From Pseudomonas sp. LS44 (GTDB taxonomy: Bacteria > Pseudomonadota > Gammaproteobacteria > Pseudomonadales > Pseudomonadaceae): a stretch of DNA of 64,000 nt. The stretch spans positions 186,001 to 250,000 of the forward strand of contig NZ_CP102830.1 of assembly GCF_024730785.1 (NCBI RefSeq), in the 5' to 3' direction. The translations under genes and the position numbers were made by a program. Positions 7,828 to 17,398 of the stretch are shown here, piece by piece. The notes under the pieces are model-generated. The model ran no database searches and was not told the DNA's origin. It was given only the letters and a program-made list of their open reading frames with translations. Numbering within the stretch: the stretch's first letter is position 1; every line of letters starts with the position of its first letter.

Positions 7828-9009
7828 TCAATGCAGGCCGATGCGCTCTTTGCTGGCGCGCAGGCGCGGCAGTGGCAGGGCGACCAGGATGGTCAGCGCC
7901 AGCGCGCCGACGCCGAGCAGCGGCAGGTTGCTCAAGCCGTACTGAGTGCTCAGCCACAGCCCGCCGAGCCAGGCGCCGCTGGCGTTACCGAGGTTGAACG
8001 CGGCGTGGCTGAGGGTCGCCGCGAGGCTCGCCGACTCACCGGCCTGCTCGACCAGCAGCATCTGCAGCGGCGAGGAAATCGCGAAGCTGGCCATGCCCCA
8101 CAGCAGCAACAACGCAAGCGGCAGCAGCGGCTGGTGCAGCCAGGCGAACAGACCGAGCAGGGCCAGTCCGCTGATCCCCAGGGCGACCGGCACCGCATGT
8201 CGTAGGCCGCGGTCGGCCAGGCGCCCGCCAAGCAGGTTGCCGAGGGTCAGGCCGATGCCGAACAGCAGCAGCGCGCCGTTGTTCTGCTCGGCTGAGTAAC
8301 CGCCCACCTCGCGCAGCAGCGGGCTGATGTAGGTGAACACGCTGAACAGCGCCACCGACGACAGGCAGCAAACCAGCAGCGGATGCAGCACCGGCCAGCG
8401 CAGCACGCCGCCCCAGGCGCTGTGCGCGGCGTTGCGGGCCGGCGCGTGGCCGTGCGGCAGCCACAGCGCCATCGCCAGCACCGCCAGCGCGCCGAGGCCG
8501 GCGACCACGAAGAAGGTCATGCGCCAGCTGGTGGCCTGGCCGAGCCAGGCGCCGAGCGGCACGCCGAGCACGTTGGCGATGGTCAGGCCGCTGAGCACCA
8601 GGGCCATCGCCGAGGCGCGCCGATGCACCGGGGCCAGTTCGATGGCCAACAAGGTGGCACAGCCGAAGAAGCCGGCATGGCAGATCGCCGTGAGCATGCG
8701 CGCGGCGAGCAGCCAGTGGTAATCCGGCGCCAGTGCGCAGCCGAGGTTGCCCAGCGCATAGGCACCCATCAGCCACAGCAGCGCCCGCTTGCGTGCCAGC
8801 CGGCCGAGCAATGGACCGAGCAGCGGCGCGCCGATCACCACGCCCATCGCGTAGGCGCTGACCAGCAGACCGGCGTCGGCCAGGCTGACACGCAGGTCGG
8901 CGGCGACCTCGGGCAGCAGGCCCATGATGATGAATTCGCTGCTGCCGACCACGAAGCCACCGAGGGCCAGGGCGAGCAAGGGCAGGGAGAGGAGCGTGGC
9001 GGGATTCAT
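7828..9009 (-). CDS. MFS efflux transporter, DHA1 (AraJ/YdhP-like)
   Basis: A 393-residue inner-membrane transporter with twelve predicted transmembrane segments. The first helix carries GSSEFIIMGLLPEVAADL, typical of the AraJ/YdhP branch of drug:H+ antiporter-1 proteins. GRLARKRALLWLMG is the motif-A loop between helices 2 and 3, and LGVPLGAWLG is the motif-C antiporter signature. The start has a GGAAG ribosome-binding site. It stands alone between convergent and co-directional neighbours. The substrate cannot be read from sequence; proximity to cystine/cysteine genes suggests, but does not show, export of a sulfur metabolite. Confidence 0.85.
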   Translation of the reverse strand: MNPATLLSLPLLALALGGFVVGSSEFIIMGLLPEVAADLRVSLADAGLLVSAYAMGVVIGAPLLGPLLGRLARKRALLWLMGAYALGNLGCALAPDYHWLLAARMLTAICHAGFFGCATLLAIELAPVHRRASAMALVLSGLTIANVLGVPLGAWLGQATSWRMTFFVVAGLGALAVLAMALWLPHGHAPARNAAHSAWGGVLRWPVLHPLLVCCLSSVALFSVFTYISPLLREVGGYSAEQNNGALLLFGIGLTLGNLLGGRLADRGLRHAVPVALGISGLALLGLFAWLHQPLLPLALLLLWGMASFAISSPLQMLLVEQAGESASLAATLSHAAFNLGNASGAWLGGLWLSTQYGLSNLPLLGVGALALTILVALPLPRLRASKERIGLH

Positions 9010-9095
9010 GCGTACTTCCAGCAGGGCGGCGTAAAGCGGGCGCGCATCTTACGCACTTTCGTCCGCTGCGGAAGCGCTGCGTCAGACCGTCGGCC

Positions 9096-9122
9096 GGTGC
9101 GGTGCGGTGCGGTGCGGTGCGG
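9096..9122. repeat. Five-copy GGTGC tandem repeat
   Basis: Five perfect GGTGC units plus two extra G end exactly at the stop codon of the ATPase gene at 9123. A pentanucleotide array is prone to slippage, but here copy changes would fall outside the coding frame. Confidence 0.85.
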
Positions 9123-9878
9123 CTACCGCAGTGAGTCGCCGAGAAACTTGGCGAGGAACTGCCGGGTGCGTTCCTCCTTCGGCGCGCTGAAGAGTTCGCG
9201 CGCCGGGCCTTGTTCGACGATCACCCCGCCGTCGATGAAGATCGCCCGGCTGGCGACGTCGCGGGCGAAGCTCATCTCGTGGGTAACGATGACCATGGTG
9301 CGCTGCTCTTCGGCCAGGCCGCGGATGGTGGCGAGCACCTCGCCGACCAGCTCGGGGTCGAGCGCCGAGGTCGGTTCGTCGAAGAGGATCACGTCGGGCT
9401 GCATGGCCAGCGCGCGGGCGATCGCCACGCGTTGCTGCTGGCCGCCGGACAGGCGCTTGGGATAGGCATCTTCCTTGCCGGCCAGGCCGACCTTGGCGAG
9501 CAGCGCGCGGGCCCGGCTCACGGCGACCTCGCGCGACTCCTTCTTCACCACCATGGGGCCTTCGATGATGTTCTCCAGCGCGCTGCGGTGCGGAAACAGA
9601 TTGAAGTTCTGGAACACGAAACCGACCCGCTGGCGCAGTTGGCGGATCAGGTTCTGCTGCGGTTTTAGCGGTCGGTCGGCGTCGATCTCGATATCGCCGA
9701 CCTGGATCTTGCCGCCGCTGGGCGTCTCCAGCAGATTCAGGCAGCGCAGCAAGGTGGTCTTGCCCGAGCCGCTCGGGCCGATGATCGCCACCACTTCGCC
9801 GGGCGCGACGTCGAGATCGATGCCCTGCAGCACCGGCTGACCGTGGAACTGCTTGCTCAGGTTGCGCACGGCGATCAT
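9123..9878 (-). CDS. tcyN: Cystine-type polar amino acid ABC transporter ATP-binding protein
   Basis: A 251-residue ABC ATPase of the polar amino acid family. Walker [10 protein letters not shown] is at residues 34-42, the signature [15 protein letters not shown] follows, and Walker B is [20 protein letters not shown], the form used by amino acid importers. The ATG overlaps the stop of the permease gene (ATGA), so the two are translationally coupled. An earlier in-frame start would lie deep in the permease gene and is rejected. With the permease, binding protein and D-cysteine desulfhydrase upstream it matches the fliY-yecS-yecC-dcyD group of enterics, which imports cystine and related sulfur amino acids. 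Confidence 0.88.
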   Translation of the reverse strand: MIAVRNLSKQFHGQPVLQGIDLDVAPGEVVAIIGPSGSGKTTLLRCLNLLETPSGGKIQVGDIEIDADRPLKPQQNLIRQLRQRVGFVFQNFNLFPHRSALENIIEGPMVVKKESREVAVSRARALLAKVGLAGKEDAYPKRLSGGQQQRVAIARALAMQPDVILFDEPTSALDPELVGEVLATIRGLAEEQRTMVIVTHEMSFARDVASRAIFIDGGVIVEQGPARELFSAPKEERTRQFLAKFLGDSLR

Positions 9879-10546
9879 GGCGCGTCCTGCTCGTGGCGGT
9901 TGACCCGCGCCTCCAGGCGGCCCTGGAAGTGCGCGAGGACGCTGGCCAGCGCCCAGTAGATCAGCGCGGCGGCGAGGTACATGGTGAAGATCTCGAAAGT
10001 CCGCGCGGTGATCAGCTGCGCCTGGCGGAACAGCTCGGGGACCTGGATGGTGGCGGCCAGAGCGGTGTCCTTGACCAACGAGATGAAGCTGTTGCCGAGC
10101 GGCGGCAAGGCGGTGCGTGCGGCCTGCGGCAGCACCGCACGGCGCAGGGTCTGCGCGCGGGTCATACCGATGCTGGCAGCGGCCTCCCACTGGCCGCGGT
10201 CGATCGAGGCGATCGCCGCGCGGAGAATTTCGCAGGTGTAGGCGGCCATGTTCAGCGAGAAGCCGATCAGCGCCGCCGGTAGCGGTTCGAGCTGAATGCC
10301 CAGCTGCGGCAGGCCGTAATAGATCATGAACAACTGCACCAGCAGCGGCGTGCCGCGGAAGAACGACACGTAGACCTTGGCCAGCCAGCGCAACGGGGTA
10401 ATCGCGTAGAGGTGCAGCAAGGCCAGGCTGAAGCCCAGCAGCAGACCGAAGAACATCCCGCCGAGGCTGAGCACTACGGTCCACATCGCCCCCTTGAGCA
10501 AGAAGGGGGCGGAGTCGAGAGCCAGTTGCAGGCTGGCTTCGATCAT
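9875..10546 (-). CDS. tcyL: Cystine-type amino acid ABC transporter permease
   Basis: A 223-residue permease with about five transmembrane segments. [23 protein letters not shown] is the conserved N-terminal block of polar amino acid permeases (HisM/YecS type), and [22 protein letters not shown] is the EAA loop that contacts the ATPase. Both ends overlap neighbours by ATGA: its start overlaps the binding-protein stop and its stop overlaps the ATPase start. The three genes are therefore one tightly coupled unit. Cystine specificity is inferred from the neighbouring D-cysteine desulfhydrase gene. Confidence 0.88.
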   Translation of the reverse strand: MIEASLQLALDSAPFLLKGAMWTVVLSLGGMFFGLLLGFSLALLHLYAITPLRWLAKVYVSFFRGTPLLVQLFMIYYGLPQLGIQLEPLPAALIGFSLNMAAYTCEILRAAIASIDRGQWEAAASIGMTRAQTLRRAVLPQAARTALPPLGNSFISLVKDTALAATIQVPELFRQAQLITARTFEIFTMYLAAALIYWALASVLAHFQGRLEARVNRHEQDAP

Positions 10547-11334
10547 TGCGTGACGTCAGCCTTGAACCATTTCTCCGAGAGCTGCGTGAGCGTGCCGTCG
10601 GCGCGCAGCTTGGCGATCGCCTGGTTGATCGCCGCGAGCAGCGCCGGGTTGCCCTTGCGCAGTGCCACGCCGGCCTCCTGACGGGAGAACGCCTGGCCGG
10701 CCAGGGCCAGCTGGTCGCCGGTCTTGCTGACCATCTCGAAGGCCGCCAGACGGTCGACCAGGATCGCGTCGATGCGCCCGACGCGCAGGTCCTGGAACTT
10801 GGTCGGGTCGTCGTCGTAGGTCTTGATCACCGCGTCCGGCACGTTGTCCTTCAGCCATTGCTCGTAGTTGGTGCCGAGGCCGACGCCGACCTTCTTGCCG
10901 GCCAGGCTCTGCGCGCCGGTGATGCTCGCCGCGGTGTCCTTGCGGGTCAGCGCCTGGATGCCGGAGACGGTGTAGGGCGTGGAGAAGTCGTATTTCTTCT
11001 GGCGCTCCTCGGAGATGGTCACCTGGTTGATCACCACGTCGAGGCGCTTGGACTCCAGCGCGGCGAGGATGCCGTCCCACTTGGTCGGCTGGAACTCGGC
11101 CTTGACCCCCAGCTCCTTGGCCAGGGCGTTGGCGAAGTCGACCTCGAAGCCGCTCAGCTGGCCTTTTTCGTCCTGGTAGTTGAACGGCGGATAGGTGCCC
11201 TCCAGACCGACCTTGATGCTGCCGTTGGCCTTGATGGCGTCGAGCAGGTCGGCGGCCGAGGCGCCGCTGGCCAGGCCGAGCAGCAGGGCGAAGCTGCCGA
11301 GCAGCAGGTGACGACGCAGAAACGAATGGATCAT
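10543..11334 (-). CDS. tcyJ: Cystine-type periplasmic binding protein (FliY/TcyJ-like)
   Basis: A 263-residue solute-binding protein with a signal peptide (hydrophobic [20 protein letters not shown]). The family signatures are [40 protein letters not shown] in order: GTYPPF at the first binding lobe, then [21 protein letters not shown] and the hinge region [24 protein letters not shown]. These closely resemble FliY/TcyJ, which binds L-cystine and related compounds. A GGGGA ribosome-binding site lies before the ATG. It heads the transporter operon and overlaps the permease gene by 4 nt; dcyD lies about 110 nt upstream on the same strand. Confidence 0.88.
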   Translation of the reverse strand: MIHSFLRRHLLLGSFALLLGLASGASAADLLDAIKANGSIKVGLEGTYPPFNYQDEKGQLSGFEVDFANALAKELGVKAEFQPTKWDGILAALESKRLDVVINQVTISEERQKKYDFSTPYTVSGIQALTRKDTAASITGAQSLAGKKVGVGLGTNYEQWLKDNVPDAVIKTYDDDPTKFQDLRVGRIDAILVDRLAAFEMVSKTGDQLALAGQAFSRQEAGVALRKGNPALLAAINQAIAKLRADGTLTQLSEKWFKADVTQ

Positions 11335-11445
11335 GGCAAATCCCCGTGCAGGTGGATGTCTATGCAGGGTAGACGCTGTGCTGGGCCGTGCCGGGCCTAC
11401 CCACGGCGCGGTGCGCCGCTGAACTGCCGGCGGCCGGCGGGCAGC

Positions 11446-12441
11446 TCAGGTGAACGCGGAGCGGTAGGCGAACAGCGCCGGCGCGCCGCCGGTGTGCAGG
11501 AACAGCACCGGCCCGTCGGCGAAGGCCTGGCGCTGGATGCCGTCGAGCAGCCCGGCGAATGTCTTGCCGGTGTACACCGGGTCGAGCAGCACGCCTTCCT
11601 GACTGGCCAGCAAGCGGATCGCCGCCAGCGTGGCGGGGTTCGGCTCGCCATAACGGGGGGCGAAGTACTGGTCCCACAGCTCGATATGCAGGCCGCTCGG
11701 CACGGCGATGCCGAGCAGCTCGGCGGTACGTTGCAGCAGGACCTCGACCTTCGGCCGCTGAGTTGCCTCGGGGCGTGACACGCTGACGCCGATCACTCGC
11801 GTGCCGGGCAGCGCGTACCCCAGGGCGAGGGCCAGGCCCGCGTGGGTGCCGGCGCTGCCGGAGGCCAGCAGCACCGCCGCGAATGGCTGATTGCTGCGCT
11901 GAATCTGCTCGGCCAGCTCCAGCCCGGCGCGCACATAGCCGAGCGCGCCGATTGGGTTGGAGCCGCCAATCGGCACCACGTAGGGATTCTTGCCGGCGCT
12001 ATGCAAATGCGCGGCGCTGGCGGCGAGCAGGTTGTCGGCGTCGTCGAGGTTGGCGACCGCTTCCACCGTGGCGCCGAACAGGTCGAGGAGCAGGCGATTG
12101 CCGTTGCCCAGGTAGTCGGCGTCGCCGCTGGCGATCGGGTTTTCCAGCAGCGCGTGACAGCCGAGGCCCAGGCGCGCGGCCACCGCGGCGGTCTGGCGGA
12201 CGTGGTTGGACTGGATCGCGCCGGCAGTGAGCAGCATGTCGGCGCCGGCGCGCAGGGCGTCGGCGGCGAGGAATTCGAGCTTGCGCGCCTTGTTGCCGCC
12301 GAGCGCCAGGGTGGTGGTGTCGTCGCGCTTGATCCACAGCGCGCGGCCGAGCTGTTGCGACAGGCGCGGCAGCGCCTCCAGCGGGGTGGGCGTGGGGATC
12401 AGGTCGAGGCGCGGGAAACGGGCGAGGGCGGCACTGAGCAT
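11446..12441 (-). CDS. dcyD: D-cysteine desulfhydrase (PLP enzyme)
   Basis: A 331-residue PLP-dependent enzyme of the ACC deaminase/D-cysteine desulfhydrase family, which converts D-cysteine to pyruvate, sulfide and ammonia. [21 protein letters not shown] is the diagnostic block, with the PLP lysine at residue 51; [20 protein letters not shown] and [15 protein letters not shown] form the cofactor pocket. I chose the internal ATG because the protein then starts [20 protein letters not shown], exactly where family members begin and close to the 328 residues of E. coli DcyD. The ribosome-binding site is weak. It is adjacent to the cystine-type transporter, as in enterics, which supports DcyD over ACC deaminase. 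Confidence 0.87.
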   Translation of the reverse strand: MLSAALARFPRLDLIPTPTPLEALPRLSQQLGRALWIKRDDTTTLALGGNKARKLEFLAADALRAGADMLLTAGAIQSNHVRQTAAVAARLGLGCHALLENPIASGDADYLGNGNRLLLDLFGATVEAVANLDDADNLLAASAAHLHSAGKNPYVVPIGGSNPIGALGYVRAGLELAEQIQRSNQPFAAVLLASGSAGTHAGLALALGYALPGTRVIGVSVSRPEATQRPKVEVLLQRTAELLGIAVPSGLHIELWDQYFAPRYGEPNPATLAAIRLLASQEGVLLDPVYTGKTFAGLLDGIQRQAFADGPVLFLHTGGAPALFAYRSAFT

Positions 12442-12543
12442 GGCGGCGAGTTCCGGAGCGAGTGGCCTAGTCACTCTAGTCCGCCGTGCGATCAACGGCG
12501 TACTGCTGCGCGAGTACGCCACGCGCCTGACGTAGATTTTTTT

Positions 12544-12603
12544 GTAGGAGCGGATTTATCCGCGATAGCCGGCGCCGCGGATCGCGAATGAATTCGCTCC
12601 TAC
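12544..12603. repeat. R3 palindrome pair
   Basis: GTAGGAGCGGATTTATCCGCGAT faces ATCGCGAATGAATTCGCTCCTAC across about 14 nt. This is the R3 family, also at 20767, 45589 and 46188. The rest of the 12442-12792 gap holds degenerate R4 pieces (GTAGGGCGTACTCGCG and a nearby G-run) and no supported gene. Confidence 0.8.
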
Positions 12604-12792
12604 CAAGGCGCTGAAACCAGCTTTTGTAGGCCGGGGGGGGCGTAACCCACCCGAATCTACGTTAGAAAACAGTCCCGTAGGGCGTACTCGCGAAGCAGTA
12701 CGCCAAGCCTGCGGTGGCGGGCGGCGACTGTTCTCTGCGCTCCTGAGTCCGCCCTACCGACTGGCCTTTACGCTGCCGATCGCGGCTGAGCC

Positions 12793-13410
12793 TCAGGCCT
12801 TGCGCCACACACTGGCCAGCCAGGGCTGCTGGGCGCACGGCAAACCGGTTGGCCGGTAGTAGTGCTCCAGCTCGACGAAGCCGGCGCCGTGCAGATAAGC
12901 GCGCCAGCTGTCGAGGTCATGAAAGCAGCCGTAGCGGCCGTTCTGCCAGCCTTCCTGATTGGCGCCGCGCGGGTTGGAGCTGAATAGCACGCCGCCCGGT
13001 TTCAGGCTCGCCTGCAGCTCGCCAAGCACCCGCGGCAGCTCGCTGCGCGGCACGTGGAACAGTGAGGCGTTGGCGAAGATGCCGTCGAAGTGCGCGGCGG
13101 GCAGGTCGAGCTGTAGAAAATCCTGGTGCCACACCTCGCAACCGGAGTCGGCGCGGGCCATTTCGACGAAGCGCGGGCAGCCGTCCAGGCCGACCGGCTG
13201 GTGGCCGAGCTCGGCGAAGGTGCGCAGGTCGCGGCCCGGTCCGCAGCCGAAATCGAGGATCGCAAAGGGTGGCTCGGCATGAATGTGGCGCAGCAAGGCG
13301 GAGACGTTCTGGCGCACGTCGTGATCGCGGGTGCCGGTGCGAAACGCCTCAGCCGACTGTTGATAGTCGGCGAGGGTCAGGCGGCTGATCTGCGTGAGGG
13401 AATCGCTCAT
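12793..13410 (-). CDS. SAM-dependent class I methyltransferase
   Basis: A 205-residue cytoplasmic protein. Motif I of class I methyltransferases is ILDFGCGPGRDL; the acidic residue binding the SAM ribose follows in VGLDGCP, and FDGIFANASLFHVP plus LKPGGVLFSS are motifs II-IV of the UbiE/Tam-like fold. The start has a GGAG site 7 nt upstream. The substrate is unknown. TAYxxS-like features of tellurite or biotin methyltransferases are not evident. It lies between dcyD and the OPT transporter, on the same strand as both, with separating gaps that hint at its own promoter. Confidence 0.8.
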   Translation of the reverse strand: MSDSLTQISRLTLADYQQSAEAFRTGTRDHDVRQNVSALLRHIHAEPPFAILDFGCGPGRDLRTFAELGHQPVGLDGCPRFVEMARADSGCEVWHQDFLQLDLPAAHFDGIFANASLFHVPRSELPRVLGELQASLKPGGVLFSSNPRGANQEGWQNGRYGCFHDLDSWRAYLHGAGFVELEHYYRPTGLPCAQQPWLASVWRKA

Positions 13411-13467
13411 CGGGTGCTCCAGGGCAGTACGTTGCAGCGGCGCGCGATGCGCCCAACTGGCCGCACT

Positions 13468-15480
13468 CTACGCCCCACGGCTGCCGCGCACACGCTGGTA
13501 GAACAGCACGCAGATCACCGCGAACACCAGCAAGCCGAGCCACTGCGCGGTCTCGGCGAACCCGGCGCCGACCAGCGCCAGGGGCGCGCTCGTGCCGCTG
13601 GCGCCGATCAGCGCGGCGAGCAGGATGCCCATCAGGCTTTCGCCGACGATCAACCCCGAGGCCAGCAGCACGCCACGGCGCTGCATGCTGTCGCCATCGC
13701 TCCCGCCCCGGCGAGCCTGGGCCTGCTCCAACAGCCAGGCGAGCAGCGCGCCGACCACCAGGGTCATGCCGATGGTCGGCGGCAGGTAGATGCCCAGGCC
13801 GACCGCCAGCACCGGCAGGCTGGCCTTGCCGGTACGCCGCAGCAGCAGGTCGACGAGAATCAGCGCGACCCCCAGGGCCATGCCGATGAGGATCATTGTC
13901 CAGTTCAGCGCGTCGTTGAAAATCCCGCTGGCGATCGCCGTCATCAGCGTCGCCTGTGGTGCGGCCAGCGCCTCCTGTGGGTCCATGCCGGCGTGGGGCA
14001 TGGCGCCGGTGAAGCCATAGGCGTCATACAACAGCGAGAGCACGGGCGGGATCACCAGTGCGCCGACCAGGCAGCCGACGATTAGCGCGACCTGCTGGCG
14101 CCATGGCGTGGCGCCGACCAGATAGCCGGTCTTGAGGTCTTGCAGGTTGTCGTTGGAAATCGCTGCGATGGCCAGGATCACCGCCGTGGTGAACAGCGCC
14201 AGGGCAATCGCCAGCTTGCCATGGCTGCTGTGCAGCAGGTTCGGCTCAAGGCTGCCGATGCCGAGAATCAGCAGCGAGACGAGGATTACCGCGATGATGC
14301 CGATCCCCGAGATCGGGCTGCTCGACGAGCCGACCAGCCCGGCCATGTAACCGCAGGCCGCGGCGATCAGGAAGCCAAAGACAAAGGCGAACACCACGCA
14401 GGTCGTGACCAAACCCCAGAAGCCCAGGCCGGTGAGGTCCGGTTCGGCGGCGCCGAGGAAGTAGCCGAACACCCCAAACAGAGCGACCAGCAGCAGCCCG
14501 GCGATGCTTAGAATCCACTTTGCTGGCATATCGCGTTCGGTGCGCAGGCCGCTCGCCTCCGCGCTGCCACGCACCGCCCGCAGCGAACTGGCGACCCCTT
14601 CAGCCATCGGCCCGAGCAACGTCGCCAGCGTCCACAAGGCCGCCACGCCGATGGTCCCGGCGCCGAGAAAGCGCACCTGCGAACTCCACAATTGCAGGGC
14701 CAGTTCGCTGAGGCTCTGGCCAACCTGCGGCACTGCGTTGACGGTCAGCAGCGGCACCGCCACGCCCCAGGCGATCACCACACCGACGATGATTGAGATG
14801 CCGGCGGTGATGCCCATCAGATAGCCGGCGCCGACCAGCGCCAGGGAAAACCCGGTGGCCAGGCGAAACACCGCTTGGCCGGCGTTGAGCCACAGGCTGA
14901 TGCCTTCGCCGAGCAGCTTGAAGCCGCTACTGCACAGGCTGAACAGTGCGGCCACCAGGCTGCCGATGAGGATGTCACGCAGGCCCGGCGCCTGGCTGTC
15001 CGGTGCCGCTTGGCTGGGGTCGTCGGCGGCGCTACCGACGCGCAGAATTTCCGCTGCCGCCACGCCTTCGGGATACGGCAGCGTGCTGTTGACCACCATC
15101 ACCCGGCGCAGCGGGATGGTGTACAGCACGCCGAGAATCCCGCCGATGGCGCAGATCGCCGCGGTCTGCCAGAACGGAAAGCCGCTCCAGTACCCGATCA
15201 TCAGCAAGCCGGGCAGGATGAAGATGATCGACGACAGCGTGCCGGCCGCCGAGGCCTGGGTTTGCACCATGTTGTTTTCGAGAATATTGGCGCCGGCGAA
15301 GTAGCGCAGCACCGCCATGGAAATCACTGCCGCGGGAATCGACGAGGCGAAGGTCAGGCCGACCTTGAGACCCAGGTACACATTGGAGGCGGTAAACACC
15401 ACGGTGATCAGCGCGCCGAGAATCAGCCCGCGCAGGGTCAATTCGGCCAGGTTCTCGGTGTCGGGGACGCGTTGCAGCAT
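13468..15480 (-). CDS. OPT family oligopeptide transporter
   Basis: A 670-residue integral membrane protein with about 14-16 transmembrane segments. LTLRGLILGALITVVFTASNVYLGLKVG is the N-terminal OPT signature, and VQTQASAAGTLSSIIFILPGLLMIGYW, PYPEGVAAAEIL and GSSSSPISGIGI are further conserved blocks. OPT proteins import small peptides or metal-chelate compounds by proton symport; bacterial members are poorly characterised. A glutathione or sulfur-peptide substrate would fit the surrounding sulfur genes but is inference. It is transcribed divergently from the porin gene across 352 nt, so the two may share regulatory sites. Confidence 0.9.
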   Translation of the reverse strand: MLQRVPDTENLAELTLRGLILGALITVVFTASNVYLGLKVGLTFASSIPAAVISMAVLRYFAGANILENNMVQTQASAAGTLSSIIFILPGLLMIGYWSGFPFWQTAAICAIGGILGVLYTIPLRRVMVVNSTLPYPEGVAAAEILRVGSAADDPSQAAPDSQAPGLRDILIGSLVAALFSLCSSGFKLLGEGISLWLNAGQAVFRLATGFSLALVGAGYLMGITAGISIIVGVVIAWGVAVPLLTVNAVPQVGQSLSELALQLWSSQVRFLGAGTIGVAALWTLATLLGPMAEGVASSLRAVRGSAEASGLRTERDMPAKWILSIAGLLLVALFGVFGYFLGAAEPDLTGLGFWGLVTTCVVFAFVFGFLIAAACGYMAGLVGSSSSPISGIGIIAVILVSLLILGIGSLEPNLLHSSHGKLAIALALFTTAVILAIAAISNDNLQDLKTGYLVGATPWRQQVALIVGCLVGALVIPPVLSLLYDAYGFTGAMPHAGMDPQEALAAPQATLMTAIASGIFNDALNWTMILIGMALGVALILVDLLLRRTGKASLPVLAVGLGIYLPPTIGMTLVVGALLAWLLEQAQARRGGSDGDSMQRRGVLLASGLIVGESLMGILLAALIGASGTSAPLALVGAGFAETAQWLGLLVFAVICVLFYQRVRGSRGA

Positions 15481-15832
15481 GCAGGGATCTCGGTCAGGAA
15501 AAGGGAGGAGGCCGTCCTAGCGTAGGCCAGGGCTGGAGAAGCCACCTGTCTGGCGCGACCTTCTGAGCGGATCAGGCGGTTATCGCGGTGGAAATCAGGG
15601 AAATCCTTTTATTCATTCTAGGAATTAAAATCTAACTAACAATTCTTTTTTGATTTATGAACTTTTCATTACTGTGCACCCATTGGCCGTGAGCAACGGC
15701 CGCGGGGGTGAAGCGAAGGCCAGGAAACGGACTTCGGAATTGTGACCACGGCGTTACGCTGTATAGAATCATATATAGCGAATATCCCCTACGCCTGACC
15801 AATAAAGCCAACAAGACCTTTAGGAGCAACGC
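15481..15832. promoter_or_regulatory. Divergent promoter region of the OPT transporter and porin
   Basis: No supported gene lies here. The centre (15600-15660) is AT-rich and holds ATTC-TAG-GAAT at 15615-15625, similar in form to the ATTCT-N5-AGAAT element at 19351. A plausible sigma70 promoter for the porin is TTGTGA (15740-15745), a 16-nt spacer, and TATAGA (15762-15767), giving a leader of roughly 60 nt. A small open frame on the minus strand (15632-15829) lacks any sign of being a gene. Confidence 0.5.
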
Positions 15833-17173
15833 ATGAACAAGTCCCCCCTGGTGCTGGCTGTCGCCCTCGCCGCAGTTGGCCAGCAGGCTGTCGCCGGCGG
15901 CTTCATCGAGGACAGCAAGTCGACGCTGGGCCTACGCAATTACTATTACAACCTGAACAGCAAGAACACCCCGGACAACCGCAGCGAAGCCAGCGAGTGG
16001 GGTCAAGGCTTCCTGTTCAACTACGCCTCCGGCTTCACCGAGGGTACGGTCGGCGTGGGGGTCGACGTGGTGGGCCTGCTCGGCGTCAAGCTCGACGGCG
16101 GTGGCGACGGCGATACCAGTGACCGCCGCAAGCCGGGCCAGCTGTTCCCGCTGGACAGCGATGGTAAGGCGGTGGACGACTACAGCAAGGCCGGCGCGAC
16201 TGCCAAGCTGCGCCTGTCGAAGACCGAAGCGCGGCTCGGCACCCTGCAGCCGAAGCTGCCGGTGGTGACTTTCAACGACGGTCGTCTGCTGCCGCAGCTG
16301 TTCGAGGGCGGGCAGATTACCTCGAGCGAAATCGACAACCTGACTCTGATCGGCGGCCAACTGGAGCACACCAAGACCCGTAGCTCCACCGACGACATCG
16401 GTCTGCGCATCGCCGGCGCCACGGCGGTCAACGGCCAGCAAGCCGACTCCAACAAGTTCTACTACGCCGGTGGCGACTACAAGCTGACCAAAGACCTCAC
16501 CGCGCAGTACTACTACGGCAACCTGGAAGACTTCTACAAACAACACTTCCTCGGCCTGCTGCACAACTGGGCGATCGGCCCGGGCGTGCTGAAGAGCGAC
16601 CTGCGCTATTTCGACAGCAACTCCGACGGCAAGAACAGCAGCGTCGCCGGGCGCGCCGAAGGCTATCGCAGCAGCGGCTTCTACGGCGTGACCGGTGCGG
16701 GCGCGCCAATCACCGCCGGCGAGGTCGACAACCAGGCTTGGAGCGCGCTCTTCACCTACAGCCTTGGTTCGCATGCGCTGAGCGCCGGCTACCAGGCACT
16801 CAGCGGCGACAGCGCCTTTCCGTTCCTCAACCAGGGCGACGGCTCCACTGCCTATCTGATCACCGACCGCCAGATCGGCAAGTTCCAGAACGCCGGCGAG
16901 CGCACCTGGCTGACCGAATACAGCTACGACTTCGCCAAGGTCGGCGCACCGGGCCTGAAAGCGATCATCACCTACCTGTCGGGCGACAACATCGATTCGG
17001 CAACTGGCGACAAGCAGGAGTGGGAACGCGACTTGCGCCTCGACTACACCCTGCAGGGCGGCCCGCTGAAAGGCCTCGGCGTCTCCTGGCGCAACGCCAC
17101 CCAGCGCGGCAACTACGTTGCCGACTCGGATGAGAACCGGTTGATCCTTAGCTACACCCTGACCCTGCTGTAA
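15833..17173 (+). CDS. OprD-family outer membrane porin
   Basis: A 446-residue outer-membrane protein with a signal peptide (LVLAVALAAVGQQAVAGG) and an AGGAG ribosome-binding site. GFIEDSKSTLGLRNYYYNLN is the N-terminal OprD-family block; later motifs are GTLQPKLPVVTFNDGRLLPQLFEGGQI and YQALSGDSAFPFLNQGDGSTAYL. The C-terminus SYTLTLL gives the terminal beta-strand required for barrel insertion, although it ends in leucine rather than the usual phenylalanine. Members form 18-stranded substrate-specific channels for small acids, amino acids or peptides. The resemblance is nearest to the OprE/OpdQ side of the family, but I cannot fix the subfamily. The stop codon abuts a MITE-like element. Confidence 0.9.
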   Translation: MNKSPLVLAVALAAVGQQAVAGGFIEDSKSTLGLRNYYYNLNSKNTPDNRSEASEWGQGFLFNYASGFTEGTVGVGVDVVGLLGVKLDGGGDGDTSDRRKPGQLFPLDSDGKAVDDYSKAGATAKLRLSKTEARLGTLQPKLPVVTFNDGRLLPQLFEGGQITSSEIDNLTLIGGQLEHTKTRSSTDDIGLRIAGATAVNGQQADSNKFYYAGGDYKLTKDLTAQYYYGNLEDFYKQHFLGLLHNWAIGPGVLKSDLRYFDSNSDGKNSSVAGRAEGYRSSGFYGVTGAGAPITAGEVDNQAWSALFTYSLGSHALSAGYQALSGDSAFPFLNQGDGSTAYLITDRQIGKFQNAGERTWLTEYSYDFAKVGAPGLKAIITYLSGDNIDSATGDKQEWERDLRLDYTLQGGPLKGLGVSWRNATQRGNYVADSDENRLILSYTLTLL

Positions 17174-17313
17174 GAACCTGTTTACGATCTGCTGCGCGTC
17201 GGCCATACGGCGTTGAAATCGGGCTCAGAATGCTCATTTACAACACGTAAACTGCGCTTCTTCGCCCGATTTCGCCTTGTCTGGCCCTAGCTCGCGAGAT
17301 CGTAAACAGGTTC
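17174..17313. mobile_element. 140-bp MITE-like element with 17-bp terminal inverted repeats
   Basis: GAACCTGTTTACGATCT at 17174-17190 is matched by its exact reverse complement at 17297-17313. The element is flanked on both sides by TAA (17171-17173 and 17314-17316), consistent with a 3-bp target duplication; the left TAA is also the porin stop codon. Inside, GAAATCGGGC (17215-17224) and GCCCGATTTC (17264-17273) form a second nested inverted repeat. There is no room for a transposase. It looks like a non-autonomous element moved in trans by an insertion sequence of the IS5-like kind, judging only by size and target duplication. Confidence 0.75.
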
Positions 17314-17368
17314 TAAACCAAACGGGTTGCGCCAGGCGCAGCCCGCGGATTTCCTCAAGTGGTGTTTC

Positions 17369-17393
17369 GCCGGGCCCTGGGCCCGGCTTTTTT
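17369..17393 (+). terminator. Intrinsic terminator of the porin transcript
   Basis: A perfect GCCGGGCCC/GGGCCCGGC stem with a 1-nt nominal loop is followed by six T. It lies 196 nt past the porin stop codon because the MITE-like element sits in between; transcripts must read through that element to reach it. It ends just before the convergent aqpZ stop codon. Confidence 0.85.
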
Positions 17394-17398
17394 ATGCC

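Noticed and set aside
8383..9465. Long plus-strand open frame opposite the MFS gene
   Set aside because: Same antisense effect; the MFS protein has twelve helices and family motifs on the other strand.
15632..15829. Small minus-strand open frame in the OPT/porin promoter gap
   Set aside because: No ribosome-binding site, overlaps the predicted porin promoter, composition unlike coding DNA here.
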